NCBI GenBank assembly: GCA_946628415.1
Contig: CAMOWK010000006.1
Coordinates: forward strand, 62,001 to 126,000
Direction: 5' to 3'
DNA from: an uncultured Lachnospiraceae bacterium
GTDB lineage: Bacteria; Bacillota; Clostridia; Lachnospirales; Lachnospiraceae
DNA: 64,000 nt
Shown: in pieces, positions 27,714-36,788 of the stretch
Position numbering within the stretch: the stretch's first letter is position 1
How the letters are laid out: each line of letters starts with the position of its first letter
Notes under the pieces: model-generated
The model's input: only the letters and a program-made list of their open reading frames with translations
The model's database searches: none
Told to the model about the DNA's origin: nothing
Program-made: the position numbers and the translations under genes

Positions 27714-28805
27714 TTATTTTAACTTCATATCCCCTTCTTTTACCCAGCCTATCTTTCTGAATATCATATCAAAAATAAGAGAAAGAACCGCCGGAAGAAT
27801 CAGTGATATAAGAACAAGACCTATCCAGTCAAATGCTGTAATTCCGGTTTTAGTTCCGGCTGCGATATCATTTACCCAGCCTGTATAAACTCCTATCTGG
27901 CCTACAAGTCCGCATGTTCCCATACCTGATGATATAGGTGCGCCATTCATTTCCAAATGAAAGAGGCAGGTTGCAAGAGGTCCTGTAATTGCTGATGCAA
28001 GCGTAGGTGCAAGCCAAATACGTGGATTCTTTATAATATTCGGCATCTGGAGCATTGATGTTCCAATTCCCTGTGAAACAAGTCCGCCCCATCCGTTTTC
28101 CTTAAATGAAATAACTGCAAAACCGATCATTTGAGCTGAGCATCCGGCAACTGCCGCTCCGCCTGCAAGTCCTGTAAGACCAAGTGCGGCACAGATTGCT
28201 GCAGATGAAATAGGAAGTGTAAGCGCTATACCAACTATTACCGAAACAATTATTCCCATTACAAAAGGCTGCTGCTCTGTTGCAAACATGATTACATCAC
28301 CGAGCATCATGGCAAATTTACCAAGCCATGGAGCTATAAGCCATGAAAGGAAAACTCCGACGCCTATAGTCACAAGCGGTGTAACAAGTATATCAACCTT
28401 TGTTTCTTTAGAGACTGCCTTGCCGATTTCAGCAGCTATTATGGCAATGAAAAGTACTGCAAGAGGTCCACCTGCTCCACCAAGAGCATTTGCCGAAAAA
28501 CCTACTGTAATAAGTGAGAAAAGTACAAGCGGAGGACACTTAAGCGCATGTCCTATAGCACATGCCATTGCAGCACCGCTCATAGCCATCGCAAGACCGC
28601 CTACTGTATACTCTGCTCCTGCAATAGTTGCAACTGTCTTTGTCAAAAAACCTATATGGAACTGTGTTCCGACAGTGTTAATGATAGTTCCGATAAGAAG
28701 GGATGCGAAAAGCCCCTGAGCCATAGCACCGAGAGCATCAATGCCATATCTTTTAAGAGAGATTTCGATATCTTTCTTTTTCATAAAAGCTTTAACTTTT
28801 TCCAT
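27714..28805 (-). CDS. PTS_EIIC_2-type membrane permease
   Basis: 363 residues and about ten membrane segments rich in Gly/Ala. It resembles the stand-alone PTS EIIC_2 group (GLFASLLIGTIINTVG near the start, HLEMNGAPISSGMGTCGLVG near residue 285). No EIIA or EIIB domain is fused or adjacent, so phosphotransfer-driven sugar uptake is uncertain; it may work as a plain transporter. The best AGGAG is 13 bases from the ATG; a closer ATG is out of frame. Confidence 0.82.
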   Translation of the reverse strand: MEKVKAFMKKKDIEISLKRYGIDALGAMAQGLFASLLIGTIINTVGTQFHIGFLTKTVATIAGAEYTVGGLAMAMSGAAMACAIGHALKCPPLVLFSLITVGFSANALGGAGGPLAVLFIAIIAAEIGKAVSKETKVDILVTPLVTIGVGVFLSWLIAPWLGKFAMMLGDVIMFATEQQPFVMGIIVSVIVGIALTLPISSAAICAALGLTGLAGGAAVAGCSAQMIGFAVISFKENGWGGLVSQGIGTSMLQMPNIIKNPRIWLAPTLASAITGPLATCLFHLEMNGAPISSGMGTCGLVGQIGVYTGWVNDIAAGTKTGITAFDWIGLVLISLILPAVLSLIFDMIFRKIGWVKEGDMKLK

Positions 28806-28910
28806 GGTGAACCATACACTCCTTTTTATTTCAAAGCTTTATTATATAGTTTTCTGCTCCCCAATTTTGAGATTATACAATCATTATTCTTTCGATGCAA
28901 TAATTAATAA

Positions 28911-31448
28911 TCAATTATGCTCTTTGGCAAGTTCCTCAGCATACCTGACTGTTTCCATGGCATCTCTGCAATATCTGTCCGCGTCGATACTGTCCGCATA
29001 TTCCTGAGTCATAACCGCTCCGCCAACGGCAACCTTCGCCCACGGTGCCTTGCTTCGGAGAAGCTTAATCGTTTTTTCCATAGCCGGAACAGTTGTGGTC
29101 ATAAGGGCAGAAAGCCCAACCATTGGTGCAGACAGCTCGATAACCTTATCAACTATCTCCTCAGGCGGAACGTCCTTCCCGAGATCCGTCACATCAAACC
29201 CGTAGTTTTCAAGAATCAGTTTTACTATATTCTTACCGATATCATGAATATCACCATGCACTGTTGCGATAACTATTTTGAAATCGGAATTGCCTCCGGA
29301 TTTTTTCTCTGTTTCCGCATTGTCATTTTTGAGAGAAGCCGCTTTTATCTTCTCAAATGCTTCCTTTGAAGCTTCCGCCGCCATAAGAAGCTGGGGCAGA
29401 TATACTTTCTTCTTCTCAAAATCTTCGCCCACTATATTAAGTGCAGGTATAACCTCACTCTGTACTATTTCAAGAGGATCCCGTCCTGCAAGTAACATTT
29501 CATTTGTGATACTTCCTGCCTTTTCCCTGAGTCCTCTTACTATGGCATTCTGAAGCCCGCTGCCCTTATCGGCCGCATTTCCGCCCGAACCTGCTATGTT
29601 ACCGCCTGTTCCATTTGCACTTCCACCTGCTCCTACTGCGCCACCACCGGCTTCTGCTGTTCCTGCTGCACTTCCACCGGCTCCTACAGCGCTACCGCCT
29701 GCTCCGGCAGGAGTCATTACAGGAAGAGTTCCGGCATATTCTATATAATCCATGCAGTTAGGATCCATATCATTAAGAGCTTTATATGAGTAATAAACGC
29801 TCATCATTTCCTGTGCGAATGGATTCATTATCGCCGCTGAAAGTCCGTTTGCAAGCGTCACTGCAAAAAATGTTGATGTAACTATGTTCCTTGAAGGAAG
29901 TCCGAAAGATACATTTGATACACCGAGAGATGTATTTACTCCAAGCTCATGCCTTATATCATGAACTGCTTTTATGGTAGCGAGCGCCGCCTTTGTATCA
30001 GCACTTATAGTCATGGCAAGAGGATCGAAAATAATATCCTTCTTCTTTATGCCGTACTTCTCTGCCTCCCTAAGTATCTTCTTTGCTATCTCAAGGCGTC
30101 CTTCTGCTGTTGAAGGAATCCCGTCATCATCAAGCGTAAGTGCGACAAGAAATCCTCCGTATTTCGCAACAAGAGGAAATACACTGTCCATTACCTCCTG
30201 CTTTCCGTTTACGGAATTGATCATTGCCTTACCGTTATATATACGAAGTGCCGCTTCCATTGCAGCCGCATCGGTTGTATCAAGCTGAAGAGGAAGATCT
30301 GTAACTGCCTGCAGCTCAGTAACTACATCTGTCAGCATCTTTACTTCGTCAATCTCAGGAAGACCTACATTTACATCAAGCACATGCACTCCCGCATCCG
30401 CCTGACGAAGACCTTCACCGAGAATATAGTCTATATCATTATCCCTAAGCGCCTGTTTAAATCTTTTTTTGCCTGTAGGGTTTATACGTTCACCTATAAG
30501 TATGGGAGCTTTTCCAAACTGAACGGCATGTGTGTATGAGGAAACCAGACTGAGTCCCTTGTCAGTAACAGGAACAGGTGTGATATCCTTTGTCCTTTCT
30601 ACAACTTCACGGATATAATCGGGAGTCGTTCCACAGCAGCCGCCCGTAATCCTTACTCCTTTTCTTACAAGACCTTCTATCGACTTTGCAAAATCCGGCG
30701 GATAAACATCATAAACAGTTTTACCGCCTTCACTTCTTGGAAGACCAGCATTAGGCTTGATAAGCACGGGAACCGACGCATACTGAAGATACTCTTCCAT
30801 AACGCCAACCAGCTGGTCGGGTCCGAGAGAACAGTTTGCTCCTATCGCATCCGCTCCAAGCCCTTCAAGCATGGCAACCATGGCAGCAGGGCTTGCACCT
30901 GTCATAAGCTTTCCGTCGCTTCCATATGCATTGGAAACAAAAACAGGAAGACTGCTGTTTTCTTTTGCACCAAGCAGTGCCGCTTTTGTATCGTAGCTAT
31001 CATTCATAGTCTCTATGAAAATGAGATCAGCTCCGGCTCTTGTCCCTATCTCTGCTGTTTTTCCGTATACTTTTACCGCATCCTCAAACAGATAATCACC
31101 GTATGGCTTCAGGAGCTTTCCTATAGGACCTATATCGAGTGCGACAAACTTTTCACCTTTTGATCCGGAAAGAGACGCCGCTTTCTTTGCATTTTCTATA
31201 GCCGCTCCAATTATCTCCTCAAGCTCTTTTTCATCGAACTTAAGAAGATTTGCCCCAAATGTATTTGAGAGTACAATATTACTGCCCGCATCAAAATACG
31301 ACTTATGTACTCCCACTATCACATCAGGATGGGTAAGGTTCCATCTTTCGGGCAGTTCCCCCGGAAGAAGACCTGCTTCCTGAAGAAGCGTTCCCATACC
31401 TCCATCCAGATATACTATATTATCTTTTAAGTATTCGAGAATATTCAT
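28911..31448 (-). CDS. metH: Cobalamin-dependent methionine synthase, core without activation domain
   Basis: Transfers the methyl of methyl-tetrahydrofolate to homocysteine through cobalamin. 845 residues in order: homocysteine domain (GGMGTLLQEAG, GANCSLGP, zinc GGCCGTTPDY), pterin domain (INPTGKKRFKQAL), a roughly 50-residue Gly/Ala/Ser linker (about 578-630), the helical B12 cap, and the B12 domain with ligand HGDIHDIGKN. The AdoMet activation domain of classical MetH (about 1200 residues) is absent and is encoded by the gene just upstream. The ATG at 31448 has CGGAGG nine bases before. Confidence 0.93.
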   Translation of the reverse strand: MNILEYLKDNIVYLDGGMGTLLQEAGLLPGELPERWNLTHPDVIVGVHKSYFDAGSNIVLSNTFGANLLKFDEKELEEIIGAAIENAKKAASLSGSKGEKFVALDIGPIGKLLKPYGDYLFEDAVKVYGKTAEIGTRAGADLIFIETMNDSYDTKAALLGAKENSSLPVFVSNAYGSDGKLMTGASPAAMVAMLEGLGADAIGANCSLGPDQLVGVMEEYLQYASVPVLIKPNAGLPRSEGGKTVYDVYPPDFAKSIEGLVRKGVRITGGCCGTTPDYIREVVERTKDITPVPVTDKGLSLVSSYTHAVQFGKAPILIGERINPTGKKRFKQALRDNDIDYILGEGLRQADAGVHVLDVNVGLPEIDEVKMLTDVVTELQAVTDLPLQLDTTDAAAMEAALRIYNGKAMINSVNGKQEVMDSVFPLVAKYGGFLVALTLDDDGIPSTAEGRLEIAKKILREAEKYGIKKKDIIFDPLAMTISADTKAALATIKAVHDIRHELGVNTSLGVSNVSFGLPSRNIVTSTFFAVTLANGLSAAIMNPFAQEMMSVYYSYKALNDMDPNCMDYIEYAGTLPVMTPAGAGGSAVGAGGSAAGTAEAGGGAVGAGGSANGTGGNIAGSGGNAADKGSGLQNAIVRGLREKAGSITNEMLLAGRDPLEIVQSEVIPALNIVGEDFEKKKVYLPQLLMAAEASKEAFEKIKAASLKNDNAETEKKSGGNSDFKIVIATVHGDIHDIGKNIVKLILENYGFDVTDLGKDVPPEEIVDKVIELSAPMVGLSALMTTTVPAMEKTIKLLRSKAPWAKVAVGGAVMTQEYADSIDADRYCRDAMETVRYAEELAKEHN

Positions 31449-31475
31449 GTTACTTATCCTCCGAATTAATTTCAT

Positions 31476-32195
31476 CTATATGCATTTAATTCCAACAACC
31501 GCGGTCACAGACTTTGAAGGTGACATGAGAAATGATGAATTAAGCGTTATTCCAAGCCTTTTTTCCGCATTCACTGCATTTAACAGTCCCGGCTGAACAG
31601 ATATGGGAAGATCCCCGTAGCCCGGCGAATACCTTGGTCGTGTATCAAAACCAAACTCTGCAGCCATTCCGGCAATCTCTCTGTTAAATGTATCGCAGAG
31701 TGCTTCTGCCCTTTCCGCCCCAAGTCCCTGAAGCAGAAGGCCTCTCACTCTGTCGGTTCTCTCATAACGCCTTATCAACATATCAATCCCACTGCCTACC
31801 GTAGCTGCAAAGATAACTGCTCCGGTGCAGCCCTCAAGATTCTTTGCCAGGTCATCAGAATGCTGACTAAAAGGAAGGATAGGATACCCTTCCTCATCAT
31901 GACTTATCAAACATGTAACAAATGCAACCCGATAGCTAAAAACACCAGAAGCTTTATTTATCACATCATCAATTACAGCTGACAGTTCTCCATCCGAATC
32001 AGCCCTTTCCAGATATGAGTCATCCATCTTACCCAGACCGTCATGCCTAAGTTCTGCAGCAGGTATCCCTGAATATCTAAGAAGTTCCCCTTTTCTTACA
32101 TCCAGCGTAAGCTCACTATATTCCTTATACTGAGGTATCAGATTCCTTAAACCCTCAGTATTGTTGTTTTTTATCATTTCAAAAAATGACTTCAT
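31476..32195 (-). CDS. Methionine synthase activation-domain protein
   Basis: 239 residues matching the C-terminal reactivation domain of MetH (PF02965): RPRYSPGYGDLPIS near residue 180 and NSSFLMSPSKSVTAVVG near the end, where AdoMet is bound. In classical MetH this domain re-methylates oxidised cobalamin; here it is a separate subunit. It ends 27 bases before the MetH start, so both are made together. An ATG at 32201 is also possible; the one at 32195 is better spaced from AGGG. Confidence 0.88.
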   Translation of the reverse strand: MKSFFEMIKNNNTEGLRNLIPQYKEYSELTLDVRKGELLRYSGIPAAELRHDGLGKMDDSYLERADSDGELSAVIDDVINKASGVFSYRVAFVTCLISHDEEGYPILPFSQHSDDLAKNLEGCTGAVIFAATVGSGIDMLIRRYERTDRVRGLLLQGLGAERAEALCDTFNREIAGMAAEFGFDTRPRYSPGYGDLPISVQPGLLNAVNAEKRLGITLNSSFLMSPSKSVTAVVGIKCI

Positions 32196-32227
32196 TTGCA
32201 TACCCTGTGAAATGCATTTAATTCTAT

Positions 32228-34150
32228 TTAAAGATCTATATTTGCATCCTTGCTGTTTTCCTCAATATATGCACGTCTTGGAGCAACTTCCGTTCCCATA
32301 AGTGTCTTTGTTATGGAGCTTGCTTCCGCCATACTGGCTATGGAAACTTTTTTAAGCACTCTGTTTTCAGGATCCATGGTTGTCTCAAACAGCTGATCGG
32401 CATCCATTTCTCCAAGTCCCTTATATCTCTGAATAGTGAACTTTGTCTTATGCGATGCCCTGTACTTTTCAAGTTCATCATCAGAATAAAGATACTGTGC
32501 CTTTTTGCCCTCACCTACTCTGTAAAGCGGTGGAATGGCTATATAGATATGTCCTTCATTTATAAGATCAGGATAAAATCTGTAGAAAAATGTAAGAAGG
32601 AGAGTTGCTATATGCGCACCATCGACATCGGCATCAGTCATTATAATGATCTTATCGTAGTTAAGCTTTGATATATCGAAATCATTTCCGAAGCCCTGAC
32701 CGAACCCGCATCCGAAGGCATTGATCATTGCCTTTATCTCTGCATTTTCAAGTACTTTTGAAACAGGAACCTTCTCGACATTAAGTATCTTACCGCGAAG
32801 CGGAAGTATCGCCTGATACTTGCGGTTACGCGCCGTTTTGGCTGAGCCGCCGGCGGAATCTCCCTCGACTATGAAAATCTCGCACTTGTCAGCATCACCG
32901 CTTTCCTGACGTACAAGCTTACCGTTCCCTTCAAATGAGAACTTGCTGAGATTGACTTTAGCCTTGCTCTTCGCCTTCTCCTTTGCTGTTTCAACTGCCC
33001 TGTCTACTATATCCTTAAGCACATCATAATTTCTGTCAAAATATACAGTAAGCTGTTCACGGATTATGGCATCCATAGCTGCACTTACATCAGTATTAGA
33101 AAGTCTGGTCTTGGTCTGACCTTCAAACTGGGGATCGGGATGTTTAACGGAAACTATCGCCTGAATACCCTGTCTTATATCAGCACCGGACAGATTGGAG
33201 TCCTTCTCCTTAAGCACGCCAAGTTCATTTCTGGCATAGTTATTTATAAGCTTTGCAAAGGCTGACTTAAAGCCGGAAACATGAGTTCCACCTTCAGGAT
33301 TCGTTATATTGTTGGTGAATCCGATTACATTTTCATCACCATCTTCCGTTGCTACAAATACAACATCAGCCTTGATTCCATTCTTCTCACCCGAAATCTC
33401 GACCACAGGAGAAGTTTTGGTCAGATCCTTAGATATATCTTCGACAAATGCCGAAAGTCCTCCCGGCTGGTGAAATACTTCAGGCTCATAGCCATCACGC
33501 TTATTTTCATAAATAATAGTCAGTTCCGGATTAAGATAAGCTGTTTCCTTAAGTCTCTGCCTTATTGCTGATGATTTAAACTTTATCGTCTCAAATATAG
33601 TATCATCAGGATAGAGAGTTACCGACGTTCCACTCTTCTTTCCTTTAAACGGTTCAGAAGGAAGAAGTCCGTCAACCAGTTTGGTAGTCGGTTTTCCAAA
33701 TGCATATGAATCATGGTAAACCATTCCGTCACGATATACATCAACTATCAGCTTCTTTGAAAGCGCATTTACAACGGCAGAACCTACACCATGAAGTCCG
33801 CCGCTTATCTTATAAACCGAATCATTGAATTTACCACCTGAGTGAAGCACGGTAAAAACAACTCTTTCAGAAGGCTTCTTCTCAGTAGGATGCATATCCA
33901 CAGGAATGCCTCTTCCGTCATCGGTTATGGTAGCCGAACCATCTTCATTCAGAGTTACTGTTATATTCTTGCAAAAACCGGCAAGATGCTCATCAACAGC
34001 ATTATCTATAACCTCCTGTACAAGATGGTTAAGTCCTGCTCTTCCTGTACTGCCTATATACATTCCCGGTCTTAGTCTTACAGGCTCAAGCCCCTTCAAG
34101 ACCTTTATATCTTCGCCTGTATAATCTGGTCTTTCATCTTTTTTTGCCAT
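32228..34150 (-). CDS. parE: DNA topoisomerase IV subunit B (type IIA ATPase subunit)
   Basis: 640 residues. GHKL ATPase motifs EVIDNAVDEHLAG and DDGRGIPVD, GLHGVGSAVVNAL, transducer lysine region QTKTRLSN, and Toprim EGDSAGGSA with TDADVDGAHI. It lacks the large GyrB insert of proteobacteria. RYKGLGEMDADQLFETTMDP fits both ParE and GyrB of Firmicutes; I call ParE from its ParC-like partner. It starts one base after the parC stop. AAGGGAAA ribosome site. The metH activation gene follows by about 30 bases. Confidence 0.8.
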   Translation of the reverse strand: MAKKDERPDYTGEDIKVLKGLEPVRLRPGMYIGSTGRAGLNHLVQEVIDNAVDEHLAGFCKNITVTLNEDGSATITDDGRGIPVDMHPTEKKPSERVVFTVLHSGGKFNDSVYKISGGLHGVGSAVVNALSKKLIVDVYRDGMVYHDSYAFGKPTTKLVDGLLPSEPFKGKKSGTSVTLYPDDTIFETIKFKSSAIRQRLKETAYLNPELTIIYENKRDGYEPEVFHQPGGLSAFVEDISKDLTKTSPVVEISGEKNGIKADVVFVATEDGDENVIGFTNNITNPEGGTHVSGFKSAFAKLINNYARNELGVLKEKDSNLSGADIRQGIQAIVSVKHPDPQFEGQTKTRLSNTDVSAAMDAIIREQLTVYFDRNYDVLKDIVDRAVETAKEKAKSKAKVNLSKFSFEGNGKLVRQESGDADKCEIFIVEGDSAGGSAKTARNRKYQAILPLRGKILNVEKVPVSKVLENAEIKAMINAFGCGFGQGFGNDFDISKLNYDKIIIMTDADVDGAHIATLLLTFFYRFYPDLINEGHIYIAIPPLYRVGEGKKAQYLYSDDELEKYRASHKTKFTIQRYKGLGEMDADQLFETTMDPENRVLKKVSIASMAEASSITKTLMGTEVAPRRAYIEENSKDANIDL

Positions 34151-34151
34151 C

Positions 34152-36362
34152 TTACTTTCCCTTCTTGTTTCCCTTGCCGCCACGTTTTACAGCCTTCATA
34201 TCCGAGAGTTTCATTTCATTAAATGTATCGCTGTTATTTCCGCTCATGGCAGCTGTAACGGTATCACCTTTTCTTACTGAGATGAGAGTTACGCCTCCTG
34301 CACTCTTGCCCTGAACCGGCAACTCGTCACTTCGTACCTTTATAGAATATCCGCCTTCTGTTTCAGCAACCACATACTCATCTTCAAAGCCGACATAAAC
34401 CGGCTTTGCTTTAATTGCCTGACTCGTCTTACGACTTGTATCAAAGAGCATTGAGTTAACCCTCTTTGCTTTACCTTCATCAGTAATGAATATAAGATTC
34501 TTTGAGAAATCAAGGTCTGCCATGGATATCATCGCAACTACATCTGCCTTACTGTCCATGCTGCAGAACTCAAATACCTGTATACCCTTGTCAGTGATAC
34601 GGAATTTCTTATCCTTTTTGGTCTGTTTCTTAATGATATCAGACACTCTTATGATATGTACCATACCTTCACTGTCGAATACAGCAACTCTTTCATCGCT
34701 CATACAGTTAATAGCAAATCTGTATGGAATATCCTTATTCTTTTCAAATACAGCACGTGGAGCTGACTTGATGTAGAAGAATCTGTCCATTATAACCGTT
34801 TCTTCTGTAGCGGCAATGACTTCCTTCTCAAGTACGACTTCGCCGAGATGTTCAATCTTTGTTTTTCTCGGAATAGCGTATCTCTTCTTAAGATCCTCTA
34901 TATCCTCAATCATCTGCTTTTTCATAGCAGCATCGGATTTAAGAAGCTTTGTGTATTTGGCAAGAAGCTTTTCGGCATCTGAAAGCTCTTTCTTTAATGC
35001 ATCAACCTCAAGACCGATGAGCTTCTGGAGCCTCATTGCAAGTATTGCATCTGTCTGTCTTTCGGTAAATGAAAGTTCTTTTGCATCTGCCTCGGAGCCT
35101 TTAAATCTAAACCTGATATTGTCAGTCTTACCATACATAAGACATTCTCTGGCATCCTTAGGATTCTTGGAGCCACGCAGGATTTCTATGATAAGATCAA
35201 TGACATCAACAGCCTGAAGAAGTCCTTCCTTTACTTCTTTTACCTCTTCCTGCTCATTCTTAAGAGCAGAATACTTATCACGATAAACGGTCCATTTATA
35301 CTCGGTATAAGTTTCAAGGACACGCTTTAATCCCATAACCTCAGGCTTTTTATTATATATACAGTTAATATTTACTCCGTAAGTATCTTCGAGACCTGCT
35401 TTCTTGTAAAGGGTATTGATTATCTTCTGAATTTCCTCATCGGTAGTTCCCTTCTTCACATCTATAGCAAGGCATTCTCCATCCTTGTCACCCCTGTCTG
35501 CTATATCAACAACAGCCGGAAGGGTTCCCTTTCTTACAAGTTCAGCCACAGTATTAAGGAACTTTTCAGTTGCACCGATCATTGTAAAAGGAATCTCGGT
35601 AACACAGATTGACTTTCTGCCTCTTCCTATATCCCTTATTTCAACCTTACCTCTGACACGAAGTTTTCCAAGGCCTGTCTCATATATACTGCGAAGAGTC
35701 TCAGGCGATGCATTTATAATGCCGCCCGTTGCAAAATCAGGTCCTTTGACTATCTCAAGCAGTTCATCAAGAGTAATATCCGGATTCTGCAGATAAGCTA
35801 TCTCTGCATCTGCTATCTCAGCGAGATTATGTGTCGGAATATTTGTAGCCATTCCTACAGCGATACCTGTTGCCCCACTGGTAAGCATGTTTGGAATTAG
35901 AAATGGAATGTGAACAGGCTCTTTCTCGGTTCCGTCAAAGTTAGGGATGAAGTCACAGTACTTAAGATCCTTAAGTCCCTCCTCTGCATACTTTGAGATA
36001 CGTGCCTCTGTATAACGCATGGCAGCCGCGCCCGAACCGGAGAGATCTCCAAAATTTCCGTGAGGGTCAACAAGCGGTATAGGGAGCTTCCAGCTCTGTG
36101 CAAGATTTACAAGTCCTTCATAAATGGAACTGTCACCGTGAGGGTGATATTTACCCATTGTATCTCCGACTATTCTCGCACATTTTCTATGAGGCGCATC
36201 CGGCTTTGTAAGCTCGGAAAGCGAGTAAAGAATTCTTCTCTGAACCGGCTTAAGACCGTCTTTTACATCAGGAAGCGCTCTTTCCGTTATAACGGACATG
36301 GCGTAGTCCACATAGTCCTGCCCCATCTCCTCTTCATAATCAACACTCTTAATCTTTTCCAT
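34152..36362 (-). CDS. parC: DNA topoisomerase IV subunit A
   Basis: 736 residues. Breaks and rejoins DNA through the tyrosine in AAAMRYTEARIS; the EARIS form is ParC-like (GyrA has ECRM). The quinolone-site helix reads HPHGDSSIYEG, a sensitive-type serine. The C-terminal beta-propeller lacks a clear GyrA box (QRRGGKG); only GKSAGGV is seen. The ATG at 36362 has an AAGG site; the frame stays open another 225 bases through the hairpin repeats, which I treat as untranslated leader. Here parC precedes parE, opposite to the common order. Confidence 0.82.
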   Translation of the reverse strand: MEKIKSVDYEEEMGQDYVDYAMSVITERALPDVKDGLKPVQRRILYSLSELTKPDAPHRKCARIVGDTMGKYHPHGDSSIYEGLVNLAQSWKLPIPLVDPHGNFGDLSGSGAAAMRYTEARISKYAEEGLKDLKYCDFIPNFDGTEKEPVHIPFLIPNMLTSGATGIAVGMATNIPTHNLAEIADAEIAYLQNPDITLDELLEIVKGPDFATGGIINASPETLRSIYETGLGKLRVRGKVEIRDIGRGRKSICVTEIPFTMIGATEKFLNTVAELVRKGTLPAVVDIADRGDKDGECLAIDVKKGTTDEEIQKIINTLYKKAGLEDTYGVNINCIYNKKPEVMGLKRVLETYTEYKWTVYRDKYSALKNEQEEVKEVKEGLLQAVDVIDLIIEILRGSKNPKDARECLMYGKTDNIRFRFKGSEADAKELSFTERQTDAILAMRLQKLIGLEVDALKKELSDAEKLLAKYTKLLKSDAAMKKQMIEDIEDLKKRYAIPRKTKIEHLGEVVLEKEVIAATEETVIMDRFFYIKSAPRAVFEKNKDIPYRFAINCMSDERVAVFDSEGMVHIIRVSDIIKKQTKKDKKFRITDKGIQVFEFCSMDSKADVVAMISMADLDFSKNLIFITDEGKAKRVNSMLFDTSRKTSQAIKAKPVYVGFEDEYVVAETEGGYSIKVRSDELPVQGKSAGGVTLISVRKGDTVTAAMSGNNSDTFNEMKLSDMKAVKRGGKGNKKGK

Positions 36363-36400
36363 TTTATACCTTTCTATGAATTTCATAGTATTATCAGTTT

Positions 36401-36582
36401 GCTTCGCGTATCGCATCCTCGCTTCGCTCGGACATGATTGGCTTCGCCAATCCTGCCCATCTTGTGGTGCCATATATGCTGCGCATATTTGATATCCCTG
36501 CTGCGCAGGTATATGATACGCTTCGCGTATCGCATCCTCGCTTCGCTCGGACATGATTGGCTTCGCCAATCCTGCCCATCTT
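36401..36582. repeat. Array of ultrastable mini-hairpins with a duplicated 63-bp unit
   Basis: Eight copies of GCGNAGC lie on the minus strand (six GCGAAGC, two GCGCAGC), most inside longer perfect stems such as GATTGGC-TTC-GCCAATC and GATACGC-TTC-GCGTATC. Two identical 63-bp units, 36401-36463 and 36520-36582, carry three hairpins each; the stretch between has two GCGCAGC hairpins. The array lies between the parC promoter and its start codon. The rest of the 36363-36786 gap holds that promoter, the trp terminator and a dispersed palindrome. Confidence 0.85.
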
Positions 36583-36606
36583 ACCATATCTGGGGTTACA
36601 TTTCAA
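36578..36606 (-). promoter_or_regulatory. Probable promoter of parC-parE
   Basis: On the minus strand TTGAAA (36606-36601) and TAAGAT (36583-36578) are 17 bases apart. The -10 box overlaps the edge of the second 63-bp unit. The predicted leader of about 210 bases contains the hairpin array. Confidence 0.55.
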
Positions 36607-36655
36607 ATAAAACAACAAGGTAAAGTGTTTTATATACAATTCATTTTTAAACGAA

Positions 36656-36695
36656 AAATGACACGTCGTAAGATAAATTCGTGAGCGTGCCATTT
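36656..36695 (-). terminator. Terminator of the trp operon
   Basis: On the minus strand AAATGGCACG pairs with CGTGTCATTT (one G-T) and runs into TTTTTCGTTT, about 90 bases after trpA. Confidence 0.75.
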
Positions 36696-36755
36696 CCATA
36701 TTCCCTATGCATACTTATTGGATTCAGTTACAAGCTGAACCAGCTTTTCCCCCTG

Positions 36756-36788
36756 AATTTACCAAAGAGACTGTCCCTCCGGTAAATT
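36756..36788. repeat. Dispersed palindrome at the end of trpA
   Basis: AATTTACC...GGTAAATT with GAGACTGTCCCTCC in the middle, touching the trpA stop codon. Same family as 11107-11137 and 60438-60507. Confidence 0.8.

Noticed and set aside
32228..36362. Calling the type IIA topoisomerase pair GyrB/GyrA
   Set aside because: The active-site context EARIS and the lack of a clear GyrA box favour ParC/ParE; not certain without a tree.
36401..36582. CRISPR array
   Set aside because: Only two identical 63-bp units with internal hairpins, no regular short spacers and no cas genes.
36363..36587. N-terminal extension of ParC through the hairpin array
   Set aside because: A ribosome site and a ParC-like N terminus both fit the ATG at 36362; the upstream residues merely translate the repeats.
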